A stretch of DNA of 64,000 nucleotides from Methylobacterium sp. E-066 (GCF_022829635.1 NZ_JAKSYO010000215.1:1-64000); one strand, 5' to 3'; shown: positions 51,251 through 60,858, numbered from the stretch's first letter. Numbers and translations are program-made. The notes: generated by a model from the sequence alone, not told the origin.

Positions 51251-51389
51251 TGGATCAGCGCTTCGCGCCGGAGCCGTTCGCTGCATGTCGGCGCAGGGCC
51301 ACGCGCCGTCACGGCCTGCCGAACCCGGCGGTGGATGGCGGCCTTTCTCCTCACAGATCGAATCCCCATCCGACCTCGGATCCGTGCCC

Positions 51390-52445
51390 ATGACCGACGA
51401 GCGAATTTTCCCAGACCAGCTGCGCGCCTTCGCGACGGCCGCCTACGCGACCACCGGCATGCTGGAGGATCGGGCAGCGCTGTGCGCCGACACGCTCGTG
51501 CAGGCCGATCTCTGGGGGCACCAGTCGCACGGCGTCATGCGGTTGCCCTGGTACATGGCACGGTTGCGGGCCGGCGTCTGCGATCCGCTCGCCGAACCCG
51601 AACTCGTGGTCGACGGCGGTGCGATCGCTGTCCTCGACGGCCGCGAGGCCATGGGACAGATCTCGGCTGCCCGCGCGGCGCAGGAAGCAGTCGATCGAGC
51701 AAAGCGGCACGGCATCGGCGCCGTGGCGGTCCGCAACTCGAACCACTTCGGCACGGCGATGTACTTCACGCTGATTGCGGCGCGCGCGGACTGCGTCGGT
51801 TTTCTCTCGACGAACGCCAGCCCCGCCATGGCGCCCTGGGGCGGCCGGCGGAAGGTCGTCGGCAACAATCCGTGGTCCTGGGCTGCGCCCGCCGGCAGCC
51901 ACGCGCCGCTGGTGCTCGACATCGCCAACACGGGCGTGGCCCGCGGCAAGATCTACCTCGCACGCCAGAAGGGGCAAACGATCCCGGAAGGCTGGGCGAT
52001 CAATGCTGAGGGCGCGCCGACCGTCGATCCGCAAGAGGCGATCGACGGCATCATCCTGCCCATGGCGCAGCACAAGGGGTATGCCATTTCGGTCGCGATG
52101 GACATGCTCTCGGGTGTTCTCACCGGCAGCGCCTTCGGACCCGGGGTGCACGGGCCGTATCAGGCCCGGGAACGCAGCGGCGCCGGTCACCTGATGATCG
52201 CCCTCGATATCGCGGCGTTCCAGCCGATCGAGAACTTCGGCGCGCGCATGGAAGAGATGATCGCGGGCCTGAAGGCCGTCCCGCTCGCACAGGGATACGA
52301 CGAGGTCTTCTACCCCGGCGAAATCGAGGCTCGGAACGATATAGAGAATCGACGCGACGGACTGCTGCTACCCGACGACACGCTGGAAGATCTGCGAAAT
52401 CTTGCGCACGCTATCGGGCAGACGGAAAAGCTTCCGTTCACTTGA
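51390..52445 (+). CDS. Malate/L-lactate dehydrogenase (Ldh2/YlbC-type)
   Basis: 351 residues from ATG 51390 (MTDERIFPDQLRAFATAAYA); the open frame begins earlier at 51285. NAD(P)-dependent LDH2/MDH2 family with the catalytic His region WGHQSHGVMRLPWYM, RNSNHFGTAMYFTLIA and MAPWGGRRKVVGNNPWSWAAP. Oxidises a 2-hydroxyacid (lactate, malate, sulfolactate, ureidoglycolate and similar). Its place after a carrier and a lactonase fits lactone opening followed by hydroxyacid oxidation. Confidence 0.92.
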   Translation: MTDERIFPDQLRAFATAAYATTGMLEDRAALCADTLVQADLWGHQSHGVMRLPWYMARLRAGVCDPLAEPELVVDGGAIAVLDGREAMGQISAARAAQEAVDRAKRHGIGAVAVRNSNHFGTAMYFTLIAARADCVGFLSTNASPAMAPWGGRRKVVGNNPWSWAAPAGSHAPLVLDIANTGVARGKIYLARQKGQTIPEGWAINAEGAPTVDPQEAIDGIILPMAQHKGYAISVAMDMLSGVLTGSAFGPGVHGPYQARERSGAGHLMIALDIAAFQPIENFGARMEEMIAGLKAVPLAQGYDEVFYPGEIEARNDIENRRDGLLLPDDTLEDLRNLAHAIGQTEKLPFT

Positions 52446-52654
52446 ACAACGTGCATCTGGAATTCGGCGCTGAGGTTCGATGACCAGCGTGGGATATGGC
52501 GACGGCGCTGACCGGCTGATCGTCAACGACCTGGGGATAGGCCGGCTGGCGTTTCCCCATGATCTCCGGCGCCCGCATCGCTGTGCCTGCTTTGTCCGTT
52601 ATGAGATATCGCTCTCGCAGATAGGCCCTCTACGATAGGGCCGATGCGTTACCG

Positions 52655-53422
52655 TCATTCCTGCCTCGAAGGATGGGGAAGGCTTGGAGGCTCGTCTCGG
52701 GATCCGGCCGACGCCCCGCGGATCTCAGCATTCACGCCTTGACCGTAGACGAGCGCCTGTTGCCAATTCGTCGCCGCACCGGGGACCGCATCGAGGGAAG
52801 TCTTGATCGCGGTCAGGGCTACAGGATCGAACACAGCGATGCGCGCGGCGAGCTCAGCGCAACGCGCCTCGAGGTCTGTCCCTGGGATGACCTCGTTCAC
52901 GAGCCCCCAGTCGAAGGCGGTGGCCGCGCTGATCCGCTCCCCGGTCAGCAGCAGCCAACCGGCGCGCTTGCGGTTCAGCAGCAACCGCGCGGTCGGGCCC
53001 GCCATGCTCGCGTAGGCACCGAAACCGATCTCCGGTGTGCCGAACGCGGCGTCCTCGGCCGCTATGGCGAGGTCGCAGGTGTTGACGAGCGTCATCCCGC
53101 CCCCGAGGGCCAAGCCGTTCACGCCGGCGATGAAAATCGCCCTGTGCGCCCGGATCGCTACGTTGAGGGCGATGGCTTCTTCTCCGGCCGTGTCGGAGTT
53201 GCCCGCTGCGACCTCGACCGCCCGCTCCTTCAAATCGAGGCCAGCGCAGAAGCTCGTATCCGTCCCGGTCAGGACGACAGCGCGCGTGCTTGGTCCGAAG
53301 TCGGCGATGGCCGCGCCGAGCGCGAGCCGCGTTGCCCGGTCGAGAGCGTTGCGTTTCTCGGGCCGCACGATGCGGATGCGAGCCCAGCCGGCATGGTGTT
53401 CGACCTGGATTGTGCGGCTCAA
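52655..53422 (-). CDS. Enoyl-CoA hydratase/isomerase family protein
   Basis: 255 residues. RPEKRNALDRATRLALG, SFCAGLDLKE and NGLALGGGMTLVNTCDLAIAAEDAAFGTPEIGFGAYASMAGPTA. The PE glutamate is retained but the CE glutamate is replaced (GGGMTL), so it may be an isomerase or CoA hydrolase rather than a hydratase. Last gene of the minus-strand unit that begins at 59057; 36 bp after the SMP-30 gene. Confidence 0.88.
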   Translation of the reverse strand: MSRTIQVEHHAGWARIRIVRPEKRNALDRATRLALGAAIADFGPSTRAVVLTGTDTSFCAGLDLKERAVEVAAGNSDTAGEEAIALNVAIRAHRAIFIAGVNGLALGGGMTLVNTCDLAIAAEDAAFGTPEIGFGAYASMAGPTARLLLNRKRAGWLLLTGERISAATAFDWGLVNEVIPGTDLEARCAELAARIAVFDPVALTAIKTSLDAVPGAATNWQQALVYGQGVNAEIRGASAGSRDEPPSLPHPSRQE

Positions 53423-53457
53423 AGCGGCCTCCTGAGGCTAGCGCTCGTGGACGCGCG

Positions 53458-54372
53458 CTAGCGATGGGTGACCGGCAGTCCTTCGTGCCGCCAGCGGGCC
53501 CGCAAGACGGTGCCGGTCTGCGATTCAGTCATGTAGAGCGTGCTGCGGTCGCTCCGGCCGAAGGTAAGGTTCGTCACCGTCTGCCCGCGGCAGGAGCGAA
53601 TGCGGGCGAGCGGTTCGCCCTGTGGACCTTGCACGAATACAGAGCCGAGCGAGGCGTGCGCGACGAGCAGGTTGCCGCACTCGTCCATCACTAACCCGTC
53701 CGGCCCGCTGGTGCCGTGGAAGCTCGCGAACCGCCCGACCTTCGAGACACTGCCGTCTCGCTGGAGCGGCACGCGCCAGACGGAATTGTCACGGGTCATG
53801 GCCACGAACAGCACGCTCTCGTCGGCCGAGAGCACGAGACCGTTGGGGCTCACCCCGTTGGTGATCAGGCAGTCGAGGCGGCCGGAGGGGTTCAGGCGGA
53901 AGACCCGCCCCGTCGGATCGTGCAGGCCGGTCTGGCCCTGGTCCGTAAAGTAGATCTCCCCGGTGCGGGCGACGATCAGGTCGTTGACGCCCTTGAACCG
54001 CTCGCTGTTGCGCCGGGCGAGGTACGGCTCGGGTGTGCCGCCCGCGGGATCAAGGCTGAGGATCCCGTTCTTGTAGTCGGCGATCAGCAATCGGCCGTCC
54101 GAGTGGAAGGCGAGGCCGTTCGGCTCGCCGTCCCATTCCGCGAGCTGCGTCCAGTTCCCGTCAGGCGCGATCCGGAAGACGCGCCCGTGCGGGATGTCGG
54201 TGACGTGTAGGTTGCCGGCGGCGTCGAAGCACGGCCCCTCCAGGAAGCAGTCCACCGGGTGGCCGCCCTTGTTGGCCCGCGCCCAGTCGGTCACGACCGG
54301 CCGGCGCAGCGCCTCTGGCATCGCCGTGAAGGGCTCGGTTTCGATCGTCTCGGGATGGGGGTACCAGGACAT
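53458..54372 (-). CDS. SMP-30/gluconolactonase family protein, cytoplasmic
   Basis: 304 residues, no leader. Six-bladed propeller with metal ligands expected in CFLEGPCFDAAGNLHVTDIPHG (Glu), GVNDLIVARTGEIYFTDQG (Asn) and SPNGLVLSADESVLFVAMT (Asp). It matches the neighbouring 54376 gene product closely over its full length, so the pair is a tandem duplication. Likely a lactonase for a sugar-acid or aromatic-derived lactone. Confidence 0.9.
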   Translation of the reverse strand: MSWYPHPETIETEPFTAMPEALRRPVVTDWARANKGGHPVDCFLEGPCFDAAGNLHVTDIPHGRVFRIAPDGNWTQLAEWDGEPNGLAFHSDGRLLIADYKNGILSLDPAGGTPEPYLARRNSERFKGVNDLIVARTGEIYFTDQGQTGLHDPTGRVFRLNPSGRLDCLITNGVSPNGLVLSADESVLFVAMTRDNSVWRVPLQRDGSVSKVGRFASFHGTSGPDGLVMDECGNLLVAHASLGSVFVQGPQGEPLARIRSCRGQTVTNLTFGRSDRSTLYMTESQTGTVLRARWRHEGLPVTHR

Positions 54373-54375
54373 CGC

Positions 54376-55383
54376 TCAAGGCCTGTCGGCGTATTGGCGG
54401 CGGGCGGCCACGCCCCAGGGCGCGGTCAGGATCGTGCCGGTGGACGATTCCGTGAAGAACAGCGTCTTCCGGTCCGTGCCGCCGAGCTTGGCGTTCGTGA
54501 CGGTCTTGCCCTTTGGAGCACGGATACGGGCGACGATCTCACCGTCGGGATCGATCGCGAAGACGGAGCCGAGGGAGGCGTGCGGCACGAGCAGTGTGCC
54601 CTCGGCATCGATCGTGAGGCTGTCCGGTCCGCTCACCCCGTGGAACGACACGAAGCGCCCGACCTTGCCGGTGCTGCCGTCCGGGAACAGCGGCACGCGC
54701 CAGACGGCGTTGTCGCGGGTCATCGAGACGAACAGCACCTGCTCGTTCGGGTGCAGGACCAGCCCGTTCGGGCTCACACCGGTCGACAGGATCGTATCGA
54801 GGCGGCCGTCCGGGCGCAGCCGGTACACCCGCCCGGTCGGGTCCTGCAGGCCGGTCTGACCCTGGTCGGTGAAGTAGAGGTCGCCGTTGAGCGCGAAGGT
54901 GAGGTCGTTGAGGCCTTTGAAGCGCTCGCTGTCACGCCGCCCCAAGAACGTGGCGATCCTTCCCGTGGCCGGGTCGAAGGTGAGCAGGCCCTGCTTGTAG
55001 TCGGCGATGAAGAAGCGCCCGTCCGGGTGGCGCGTCATGCCGTTGGGCTCGCCGTCCCACTCGGCGAGCTGGGTCCAGGTCCGGTCGAGGGCGATCCGAA
55101 ACAGGCGGCCGAACGGGATGTCGACGCAGTAGAGGGTGCCGTCGGCCTCCGCGACGAGCCCCTCGATGAAGCTGTCGACCGGCGGCTGGCCGACCTTGTT
55201 GACCGTGGACCACTCGGATGGGGTGTTCTTCCGGCGCAGGGCGTCGGGCATCGCCGTGTAGGGCTCGGCCATGACGAGCCGGGGCGGCCCATCCGGGTCG
55301 AGACCGGCGGCCCGCGCGGCGCGTGGGCGGGGGAGAAGGGCGGCCCCGAGGAGCGCGCCCGCGACCGTCCGGCGCGAGAGCAT
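54376..55383 (-). CDS. SMP-30/gluconolactonase family protein with Tat-type leader
   Basis: 335 residues from ATG 55383, which overlaps the MFS stop (TGATG). The first ~27 residues LSRRTVAGALLGAALLPRPRAARA form an RR-type leader with a hydrophobic stretch, so export is predicted. The propeller repeats match the 53458 protein (SERFKGLNDLTFALNGDLYFTDQGQTGLQDPTGRV against SERFKGVNDLIVARTGEIYFTDQGQTGLHDPTGRV). One copy in the periplasm and one in the cytoplasm would handle the same lactone on both sides of the membrane. Confidence 0.88.
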   Translation of the reverse strand: MLSRRTVAGALLGAALLPRPRAARAAGLDPDGPPRLVMAEPYTAMPDALRRKNTPSEWSTVNKVGQPPVDSFIEGLVAEADGTLYCVDIPFGRLFRIALDRTWTQLAEWDGEPNGMTRHPDGRFFIADYKQGLLTFDPATGRIATFLGRRDSERFKGLNDLTFALNGDLYFTDQGQTGLQDPTGRVYRLRPDGRLDTILSTGVSPNGLVLHPNEQVLFVSMTRDNAVWRVPLFPDGSTGKVGRFVSFHGVSGPDSLTIDAEGTLLVPHASLGSVFAIDPDGEIVARIRAPKGKTVTNAKLGGTDRKTLFFTESSTGTILTAPWGVAARRQYADRP

Positions 55384-56762
55384 CACGACCTCCCCGGCTG
55401 CGGCTGACCCGCTGGCAGGGGTGAGGCCGGCAGGGCCGCCGGGGCCGACTTCGGCGCCCCGCGCATGAACAGGACCAGCAGGCCGTTCAACCCCAGGGCG
55501 AGCATGAGGACGACGGCCATGCCGAGCATACCGGCATCGTAGGAGCCGGTCGCGTCCTTGAGCCAGCCAACCATGAACGGGCCGACGAAGCCGCCCGCCG
55601 CCCCGACCGAGTTGATGAAGGCGAGGCCCCCCGCCGCGGCGGCGCCGGTCAGGAAGGTCTGCGGGATGGTGTAGAACACCGTCCGGGCCGAGATCGTGCC
55701 GATCAGCGCCAGCGTCAGGCCGACCAGGGCCGGCACCAGCGACGTCACCAGCACCGACATCACGAGGCCGACGACCCCGCAGGACAGGGCCAGAGCCATG
55801 TTGAGCAGCTTGCGCCCAGTGCGGTCGGCGACCCGGGCCCAGAGCAGCATCGCCACGGTGGCGAAGAAGTACGGGATCGCCGAGACGAAGCCGATCGTCA
55901 GGGTCGAGAGGCCGTGGCCTTTGAGGATCAGCGGCAGCCAGATGCCGACCCCGTAGGAGCCGATGGTGAAGGCGAAGGTGATGCCGGCAAGCGCCAGGAC
56001 GCGGCGGTCGCGCAACGCTTCGCCGAGCCGGTGCCGCGGGCTCTCGTGCCGCTCGCGCGCCAGGGCGTCGGTCAGGGCCGCCCGCTCCTCGGGCGTCAGC
56101 CAGGCCGCGTCCTTCGGAGCGTCGGACAGGAGCGCGAGGCAGAGGAGGCCGAGCAGGCAGGCCGGCAGGCCCTCGACGATGAACATCCACTGCCAGCCTG
56201 AGAGGCCGAGCACCCCATGCATCTCCAGGAGCGACGACGACACCGGGCCGCCGATCAGGGACGAGAGCGGCGTGGCAGCCATGAACCACGCCAGCACGCG
56301 GGTGCGTGAGCGCGCGGGAAACCACACCGACAGGTACCAGATCACCCCGGGGAAGAAGCCGGCCTCGAACACGCCGAGCAGGAAGCGCAGGCCGTAGAAG
56401 CTGAGCGGCCCGACCGCGAAGGCTGTCGCCGCGGCGGCGAGCCCCCAAGTGATCATGATGCGCGCGAGCCAGCGGCGCGCGCCGAAGCGGTACATCGCCA
56501 TGTTGCTCGGGACTTCGAGCAGGCAGTAGCTCGCGAACATGATGCCCGCGCCCCAGCCGAATTGTGTCGCGGTCAGGCCAAGCTCGCGATTCATCTGCAG
56601 GGCGGCGAAGCCGACACTGGTCCGGTCGATGTAGTTGAAGAAGTAGCCGAGCATCAGGATCGGCACGAGGCGCCACATCGCCTTACGGATCGCGGCGTCC
56701 TCGACCGCCTTGAGGGCGGGATTGATGGCCGCCGTTGGCGCCGCAGCGGTGGTGCTCGACAT
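55383..56762 (-). CDS. MFS transporter, ACS type
   Basis: 459 residues. GYFFNYIDRTSVGFAALQMNRELGLTATQFGWGAGIMFASYCLLEVPSNMAMYRFGARRWLARIMITWG is the ACS signature seen also at 41620. Carries an organic anion into the cell. Coupled to the exported SMP-30 lactonase by a TGATG overlap and preceded by the CoA-transferase. Confidence 0.93.
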   Translation of the reverse strand: MSSTTAAAPTAAINPALKAVEDAAIRKAMWRLVPILMLGYFFNYIDRTSVGFAALQMNRELGLTATQFGWGAGIMFASYCLLEVPSNMAMYRFGARRWLARIMITWGLAAAATAFAVGPLSFYGLRFLLGVFEAGFFPGVIWYLSVWFPARSRTRVLAWFMAATPLSSLIGGPVSSSLLEMHGVLGLSGWQWMFIVEGLPACLLGLLCLALLSDAPKDAAWLTPEERAALTDALARERHESPRHRLGEALRDRRVLALAGITFAFTIGSYGVGIWLPLILKGHGLSTLTIGFVSAIPYFFATVAMLLWARVADRTGRKLLNMALALSCGVVGLVMSVLVTSLVPALVGLTLALIGTISARTVFYTIPQTFLTGAAAAGGLAFINSVGAAGGFVGPFMVGWLKDATGSYDAGMLGMAVVLMLALGLNGLLVLFMRGAPKSAPAALPASPLPAGQPQPGRS

Positions 56763-56847
56763 GGGTGGGTCCTCGATCGGCGTTTCCGGGCGGGTTCGGT
56801 TTCTCGTTGGCCGGCGCAGCGTCGAGGCCGCGCTTCGGCATGACGCT

Positions 56848-58113
56848 TCAGGCCGCGTCGGCGCCGGCGCGCCTCGGGTCCAGGCGGCTGACGACCCCGC
56901 GGGCCGTCAAATCTTCGATCTCCGACGGCCCGAGGCCGAGCTCGGCGAGAATCTCGGGGCCGTGCTCACCCACCGCGGGCAGGTCGAGGCGCAGGCCCGG
57001 TCGCACGCCATTCAGTTCCAGCGGCAGGGCCGGCAAGGCGGTTAGCATGCCGTCCGGTAGGGTCACGGGGACCATCGCCCCGGGATGGCTGAGGTGGGGG
57101 TCGTCGAACATCTCGTCCGGACGCGTGATCGGCGCGAACGGCAACCCTGCCCGCTCGCAGACCTGCATGATCGCGGCGCGGTCGTGCTGCCTGAGGATCT
57201 CGCGCAGCCGGGGCATGAAGCGCTCGCGGGCGTGAACGCGCTGCGGATTGGTCGCGAGGTCGGGATCCGCGGCAAGGTCGCCGCACCCGAACGCTTCACA
57301 GAACAGCTGCCACTGCGAGTCGGTGACGACGCCGACGAAGACCTGGTCATCGTCGGCCGTCTCGAACACGTCGTAGACTGCCCAGGCGGAGATGCGGGCC
57401 GGCATCGGCGCGGCGGCCTTCCCGGTCACAGCGAACTGCGCCATGTGCTGGGCGACGAGGAACATATTGTTCTCGAACAAGCCGCTGCGGATTACCTGGC
57501 CTCGGCCTGTCCGGTGCCGCTCCTGCAGGGCGGCGAGGATGCCGATGGCGGCGAACATCCCGCCCATCACGTCGTTGACTGAGGCGCCGGCGCGCAGCGG
57601 CCGGCCGGGCGGCCCAGTCATGTAGGCGAGACCGCCCATCATCTGCACGACTTCGTCCAGGGCCGTGCGGTGTTCGTAGGGTCCAGTCAGGAAGCCCTTC
57701 AACGAGCAGTAGATCAGCCGCGGGTGCTCCGCGCAGAGCGCCTCGGCCCCGAGGCCCTGCTTGTCCAGAGCGCCGGGTCGAAAGTTTTCCGTGACCACAT
57801 CGGCGCCCGCGATCAGGCGCTTGACCAGGGCGAGGCCCTCCGCCGACTTCAAATCCACCGCGAGGCTGCGCTTGTTTCGGTTGTAGGTCGAGAAGAAACC
57901 GGCGCCCGAGCCCGGTAGGCGTCGGGTGTTATCGCCCGCCCCGACCGGCTCGATCTTGATCACGTCGGCGCCGAGATCGCCTAGGACGAGGCCGCAAGTC
58001 GGGCCCATCACCATGTGCGAGAACTCAACGACGCGCACGCCAGCGAGGGGCAGAGCCCGAGCTGATGTGAGCGCCTGCGCGAGCACTCGGTCGTCCCCGT
58101 GCGGCTCGGTCAT
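56848..58113 (-). CDS. Family III CoA-transferase (CaiB/BaiF type)
   Basis: 421 residues from ATG 58113, overlapping the upstream stop as ATGA. LAGVRVVEFSHMVMGPTCGLVLGDLGADVIKIEPVGAGDNTRRLPGSGAGFF, NRNKRSLAVDLKSAEGL and the catalytic Asp in ASVNDVMGGMFAAIGILAALQERHR. Placed directly after the HMG-CoA-lyase-like gene, it probably makes the CoA ester which that lyase cleaves, as in itaconate/citramalate or hydroxymethylglutarate degradation. Confidence 0.92.
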   Translation of the reverse strand: MTEPHGDDRVLAQALTSARALPLAGVRVVEFSHMVMGPTCGLVLGDLGADVIKIEPVGAGDNTRRLPGSGAGFFSTYNRNKRSLAVDLKSAEGLALVKRLIAGADVVTENFRPGALDKQGLGAEALCAEHPRLIYCSLKGFLTGPYEHRTALDEVVQMMGGLAYMTGPPGRPLRAGASVNDVMGGMFAAIGILAALQERHRTGRGQVIRSGLFENNMFLVAQHMAQFAVTGKAAAPMPARISAWAVYDVFETADDDQVFVGVVTDSQWQLFCEAFGCGDLAADPDLATNPQRVHARERFMPRLREILRQHDRAAIMQVCERAGLPFAPITRPDEMFDDPHLSHPGAMVPVTLPDGMLTALPALPLELNGVRPGLRLDLPAVGEHGPEILAELGLGPSEIEDLTARGVVSRLDPRRAGADAA

Positions 58114-59057
58114 GCGGCGCTCCTCTGATCGCTGGCAGTGCGGAAACCTTTGGGCAAGCCGGCATCGGGCACATGGCCGTAGAGCGGTTCGCCGGGCAGG
58201 GCTTCGGCGACGACGGCCCGCGCCGCGATCAGCCGGTCGAGATCGATCCCGGTACGCAGGCCCGTCGCCTCCAATAGGAAGACGAGGTCCTCGGTGACGA
58301 TGTTGCCGGTGGCGCCCGGCGCGTAGGGGCAGCCGCCGAGGCCGCCCTGCGAGGCATCGAACGTGGTGACATCCGCCTCCAGCGCCGCGACCACGTTGGC
58401 GAGTCCCTGCCCGCGCGTGTTGTGGAAGTGACCGCCCCCCGCACGATCGCCCAGGGCACGCTTGAGCGCCTTGAACATACGCCGCACCTGTGCCGGGTTG
58501 CCGTGCCCAGTCGTGTCGGACAAGCCGACGCTGTCGGCGCCGGCGCGCGCGACCATCTCGGCGAGCGCGATCACCCAGGCTTCGTCGACCGGTCCTTCCA
58601 GGGTGCAGCCGAAGGCTGTCGAGATGCCGACTTCGATGCCCGGGCGCTGGCCCGCGGGCAGGCTGTCGCGGAGCACGCACATGCGCGCGACGTCCTCGAC
58701 GGCCTGCTCAGGCGTCATGCCGACATTCGACTGGCTGTGCAGGCGCGAGGCCGAGATCGGCACCGTCAGCTTGGGGGTACCGGCCGCGAACGCGCGCTGT
58801 GCACCTCTCAGGTTGGGCACGAGGGCAAGGACGGTCACGTCCGGCAGCTTGACCGCGGCGTGCACCACCTCGGCCGTATCTGCCATCTGCGGGAGACGTC
58901 CGGGGTGGACGAAGGAGCCGACCTCGATCTCCGGCAATCCGGCGGCCGCCAGCGCGGTGATCCAGCGGACCTTCGCCTCGGTCGGCATCGTCCGCGCGAT
59001 GCTCTGCAAGCCGTCACGCGGCCCGACTTCGCTCACGACGACGTCGATCTCCGACAT
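58110..59057 (-). CDS. Hydroxymethylglutaryl-CoA lyase family protein
   Basis: 315 residues, a HMGL-like TIM barrel. N-terminal VSEVGPRDGLQ holds the metal-binding Asp, GGGHFHNTRGQGLANVVAALEAD the metal-binding His pair, and GGLGGCPYAPGATGNIVTEDLVFLL the catalytic Cys loop. Splits a 3-hydroxy-3-methyl-acyl-CoA to acetyl-CoA and a 2- or 3-oxoacid; related citramalyl-type lyases give pyruvate. First gene of the minus-strand unit and divergent from IclR, with a strong operator palindrome in front. Confidence 0.92.
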   Translation of the reverse strand: MSEIDVVVSEVGPRDGLQSIARTMPTEAKVRWITALAAAGLPEIEVGSFVHPGRLPQMADTAEVVHAAVKLPDVTVLALVPNLRGAQRAFAAGTPKLTVPISASRLHSQSNVGMTPEQAVEDVARMCVLRDSLPAGQRPGIEVGISTAFGCTLEGPVDEAWVIALAEMVARAGADSVGLSDTTGHGNPAQVRRMFKALKRALGDRAGGGHFHNTRGQGLANVVAALEADVTTFDASQGGLGGCPYAPGATGNIVTEDLVFLLEATGLRTGIDLDRLIAARAVVAEALPGEPLYGHVPDAGLPKGFRTASDQRSAA

Positions 59058-59096
59058 CTCTCCTCCCGACCGCCGATGACGATTAAACGGCGATAA

Positions 59097-59131
59097 TTCT
59101 ATCTGGCAGAATTAATTTCTGACTGATAGAA
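59097..59131. promoter_or_regulatory. 35-bp operator-like inverted repeat between HMGL and IclR genes
   Basis: TTCTATCTGGCAGAA and TTCTGACTGATAGAA lie either side of TTAAT and are reverse complements at 13 of 15 positions. The centre at 59114 is 57 bp upstream of the HMGL start and 73 bp upstream of the IclR start. Size and symmetry fit binding of an IclR dimer or tetramer controlling both directions. Confidence 0.75.
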
Positions 59132-59186
59132 AATATCTCCGATCACCGCGTCGGCGTCAACAGCACGATTCGTTCGGAGGTTAGCG

Positions 59187-59945
59187 ATGGAACCAGAAAA
59201 CGAGAGGGCTGCCCGTCGGCGCGGACGTCCATCCAACCAAGTCCGGGCGGCAGGCACTTCTCCGGAGGAGGAGCCGCGCGTCGAGGCTGTGGAACGCGCG
59301 CTCGTGATTTTGAACACCTTCAGCGAGGACCGCGCGCGCCTGACGCTCGCTGACATCGCACACCTCACAGGGCTCTACCCGAGCACGATCCTCAGGCTGT
59401 CGGGATCGCTCGCCCGCTTCGGCTACCTACACCGCGACGAAAACGGTCAGTTCCGCCTCGGGCCGACCCCGCTGCGCCTCGGACAGCTTTACCGGCAGGC
59501 GTTCGATCTGACCGAATACGTCCGTCCGGCGCTCGCGCGCCTGTCCGAGACGACAGGCGAGACCGCGGCCTTCTACGTCCGCGACGGCGAGCAGCGGATC
59601 TGTCTCTACCGCCACCACGCGCCTCGGATGATCCGCCATCACCTCGAGGAGGGCGCACAGCTTCCGCTCGACCGCGGGGCGGGTGGGCGCGTCCTGCTCG
59701 CGTTCACCGGGGGAACGGATCCGGCGAGCGCGGCTATCCGTGCGCGCGGCTTCGCCGTCTCGCTCGGCGAGCGCGACCCGGAGACGGCGGCGATTGCGGC
59801 GCCGGTCCATGGGGCGAACGCAGCCTTTCTCGGCGCTATCGGCATCGTGGGCCTCCGCAGCCGTTTCGAGGGCGGAGGCATCGACGCCTTGACCCAGGCG
59901 TTGCGCGCCGAAGCTTCGGACTTGACGCATCGTCTGGGCGGTTGA
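59187..59945 (+). CDS. IclR-family transcriptional regulator
   Basis: 252 residues. HTH: RALVILNTFSEDRARLTLADIAHLTGLYPSTILRLSGSLARFGYLHRDENGQFRLGP; effector domain: TGETAAFYVRDGEQRICLYRHHAPRMIRHHLEEG. A basic/Pro-rich N-terminal extension precedes the HTH. Divergent from the HMGL/CoA-transferase/MFS/lactonase unit, which it probably controls through the palindrome at 59097-59131. A GGAGG-type site precedes the start. Confidence 0.92.
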   Translation: MEPENERAARRRGRPSNQVRAAGTSPEEEPRVEAVERALVILNTFSEDRARLTLADIAHLTGLYPSTILRLSGSLARFGYLHRDENGQFRLGPTPLRLGQLYRQAFDLTEYVRPALARLSETTGETAAFYVRDGEQRICLYRHHAPRMIRHHLEEGAQLPLDRGAGGRVLLAFTGGTDPASAAIRARGFAVSLGERDPETAAIAAPVHGANAAFLGAIGIVGLRSRFEGGGIDALTQALRAEASDLTHRLGG

Positions 59946-60006
59946 TGACGGTGCAACGAAGTGTCGCCCGCGAGCGCGACTGCAATCATGTGTCTTGTCC
60001 TCAAGC

Positions 60007-60858
60007 TCAATATTTAGGTGTATCCATCCACGATATCAGCGCGTGCTCGACAGCATTGGGTTCCTCATAAGCGACCCAGTGCCCGGCGCCCTCCACTGCC
60101 AGGAACGGAGCGTAGGGATCGAACTCCAGAAGGAGTTTACGGCGCGTCTCAATGTGCTCGCCGGTCATCGCATCGCATGTGCCCCATATGCCTGCGAGCG
60201 GTACACGCGCTTCAGCCAGCTTGCGGCGGAGCGTGTCGGTGACCGAAACCGATCGGCTGCGAAGCCGAGCACGGCGTGTGTTCTCAGCCTGCAGATGGAG
60301 AGCAAGATCGTCGATCCTGCTCGGGTCCGCGATCATCACGGCCGCGAGGTTGGCGCGATGAGCCTCGGGCTGCTGTGATGCGGGCAACGCGGCCCATTTC
60401 ACAAGGGCCGGTGGCGGGGGCCGCGGCAGCCCGAGCCCGCCTGCGCCGATGAGCACGAGGCGCCGCACTCGATCCGGAATCAGCGCCGCCAGGTGCCCCG
60501 CGACGACGCCGCCGAAGGAGAAGCCAACAAGCCCAAAGCGACCGTCACCGATCACCGCCGAAAGGCCATCGCCGAGCAGTCGCGCGAATTCGTCCGGATC
60601 GGCCACACCGGAGGCGGGCGGATCTGAGCTGCCGTAGCCCGGCAGATCCGGCGCGACCACGGTGAAATGGCGCGACAGAGCTGGGATTGTCCGAATCCAG
60701 TGCGTCCAAGAGCCGTGGCCGCCGTGGATCAGGACGAGAGGCGGCCCCTCGCCCCAGATCCGCCATTCCAACCAGCCGCGCGTATAGGCGACGGGCGTAC
60801 GGATGAGACGGCTGCGCGCCTCCAGAGCTTCGACGGTCATAGCGTGCGCGTTTTCCAT
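60007..60858 (-). CDS. Alpha/beta hydrolase
   Basis: 283 residues. Oxyanion segment LIHGGHGSWTHW, nucleophile Ser in GFSFGGVVAG, acid region GIWGTCDAMTG and His in EGAGHWVAYEEP. Resembles meta-cleavage-product hydrolases and enol-lactonases, but the substrate is not evident. No leader. Lies downstream of the acyl-CoA dehydrogenase gene on the same strand. Confidence 0.9.
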   Translation of the reverse strand: MENAHAMTVEALEARSRLIRTPVAYTRGWLEWRIWGEGPPLVLIHGGHGSWTHWIRTIPALSRHFTVVAPDLPGYGSSDPPASGVADPDEFARLLGDGLSAVIGDGRFGLVGFSFGGVVAGHLAALIPDRVRRLVLIGAGGLGLPRPPPPALVKWAALPASQQPEAHRANLAAVMIADPSRIDDLALHLQAENTRRARLRSRSVSVTDTLRRKLAEARVPLAGIWGTCDAMTGEHIETRRKLLLEFDPYAPFLAVEGAGHWVAYEEPNAVEHALISWMDTPKY

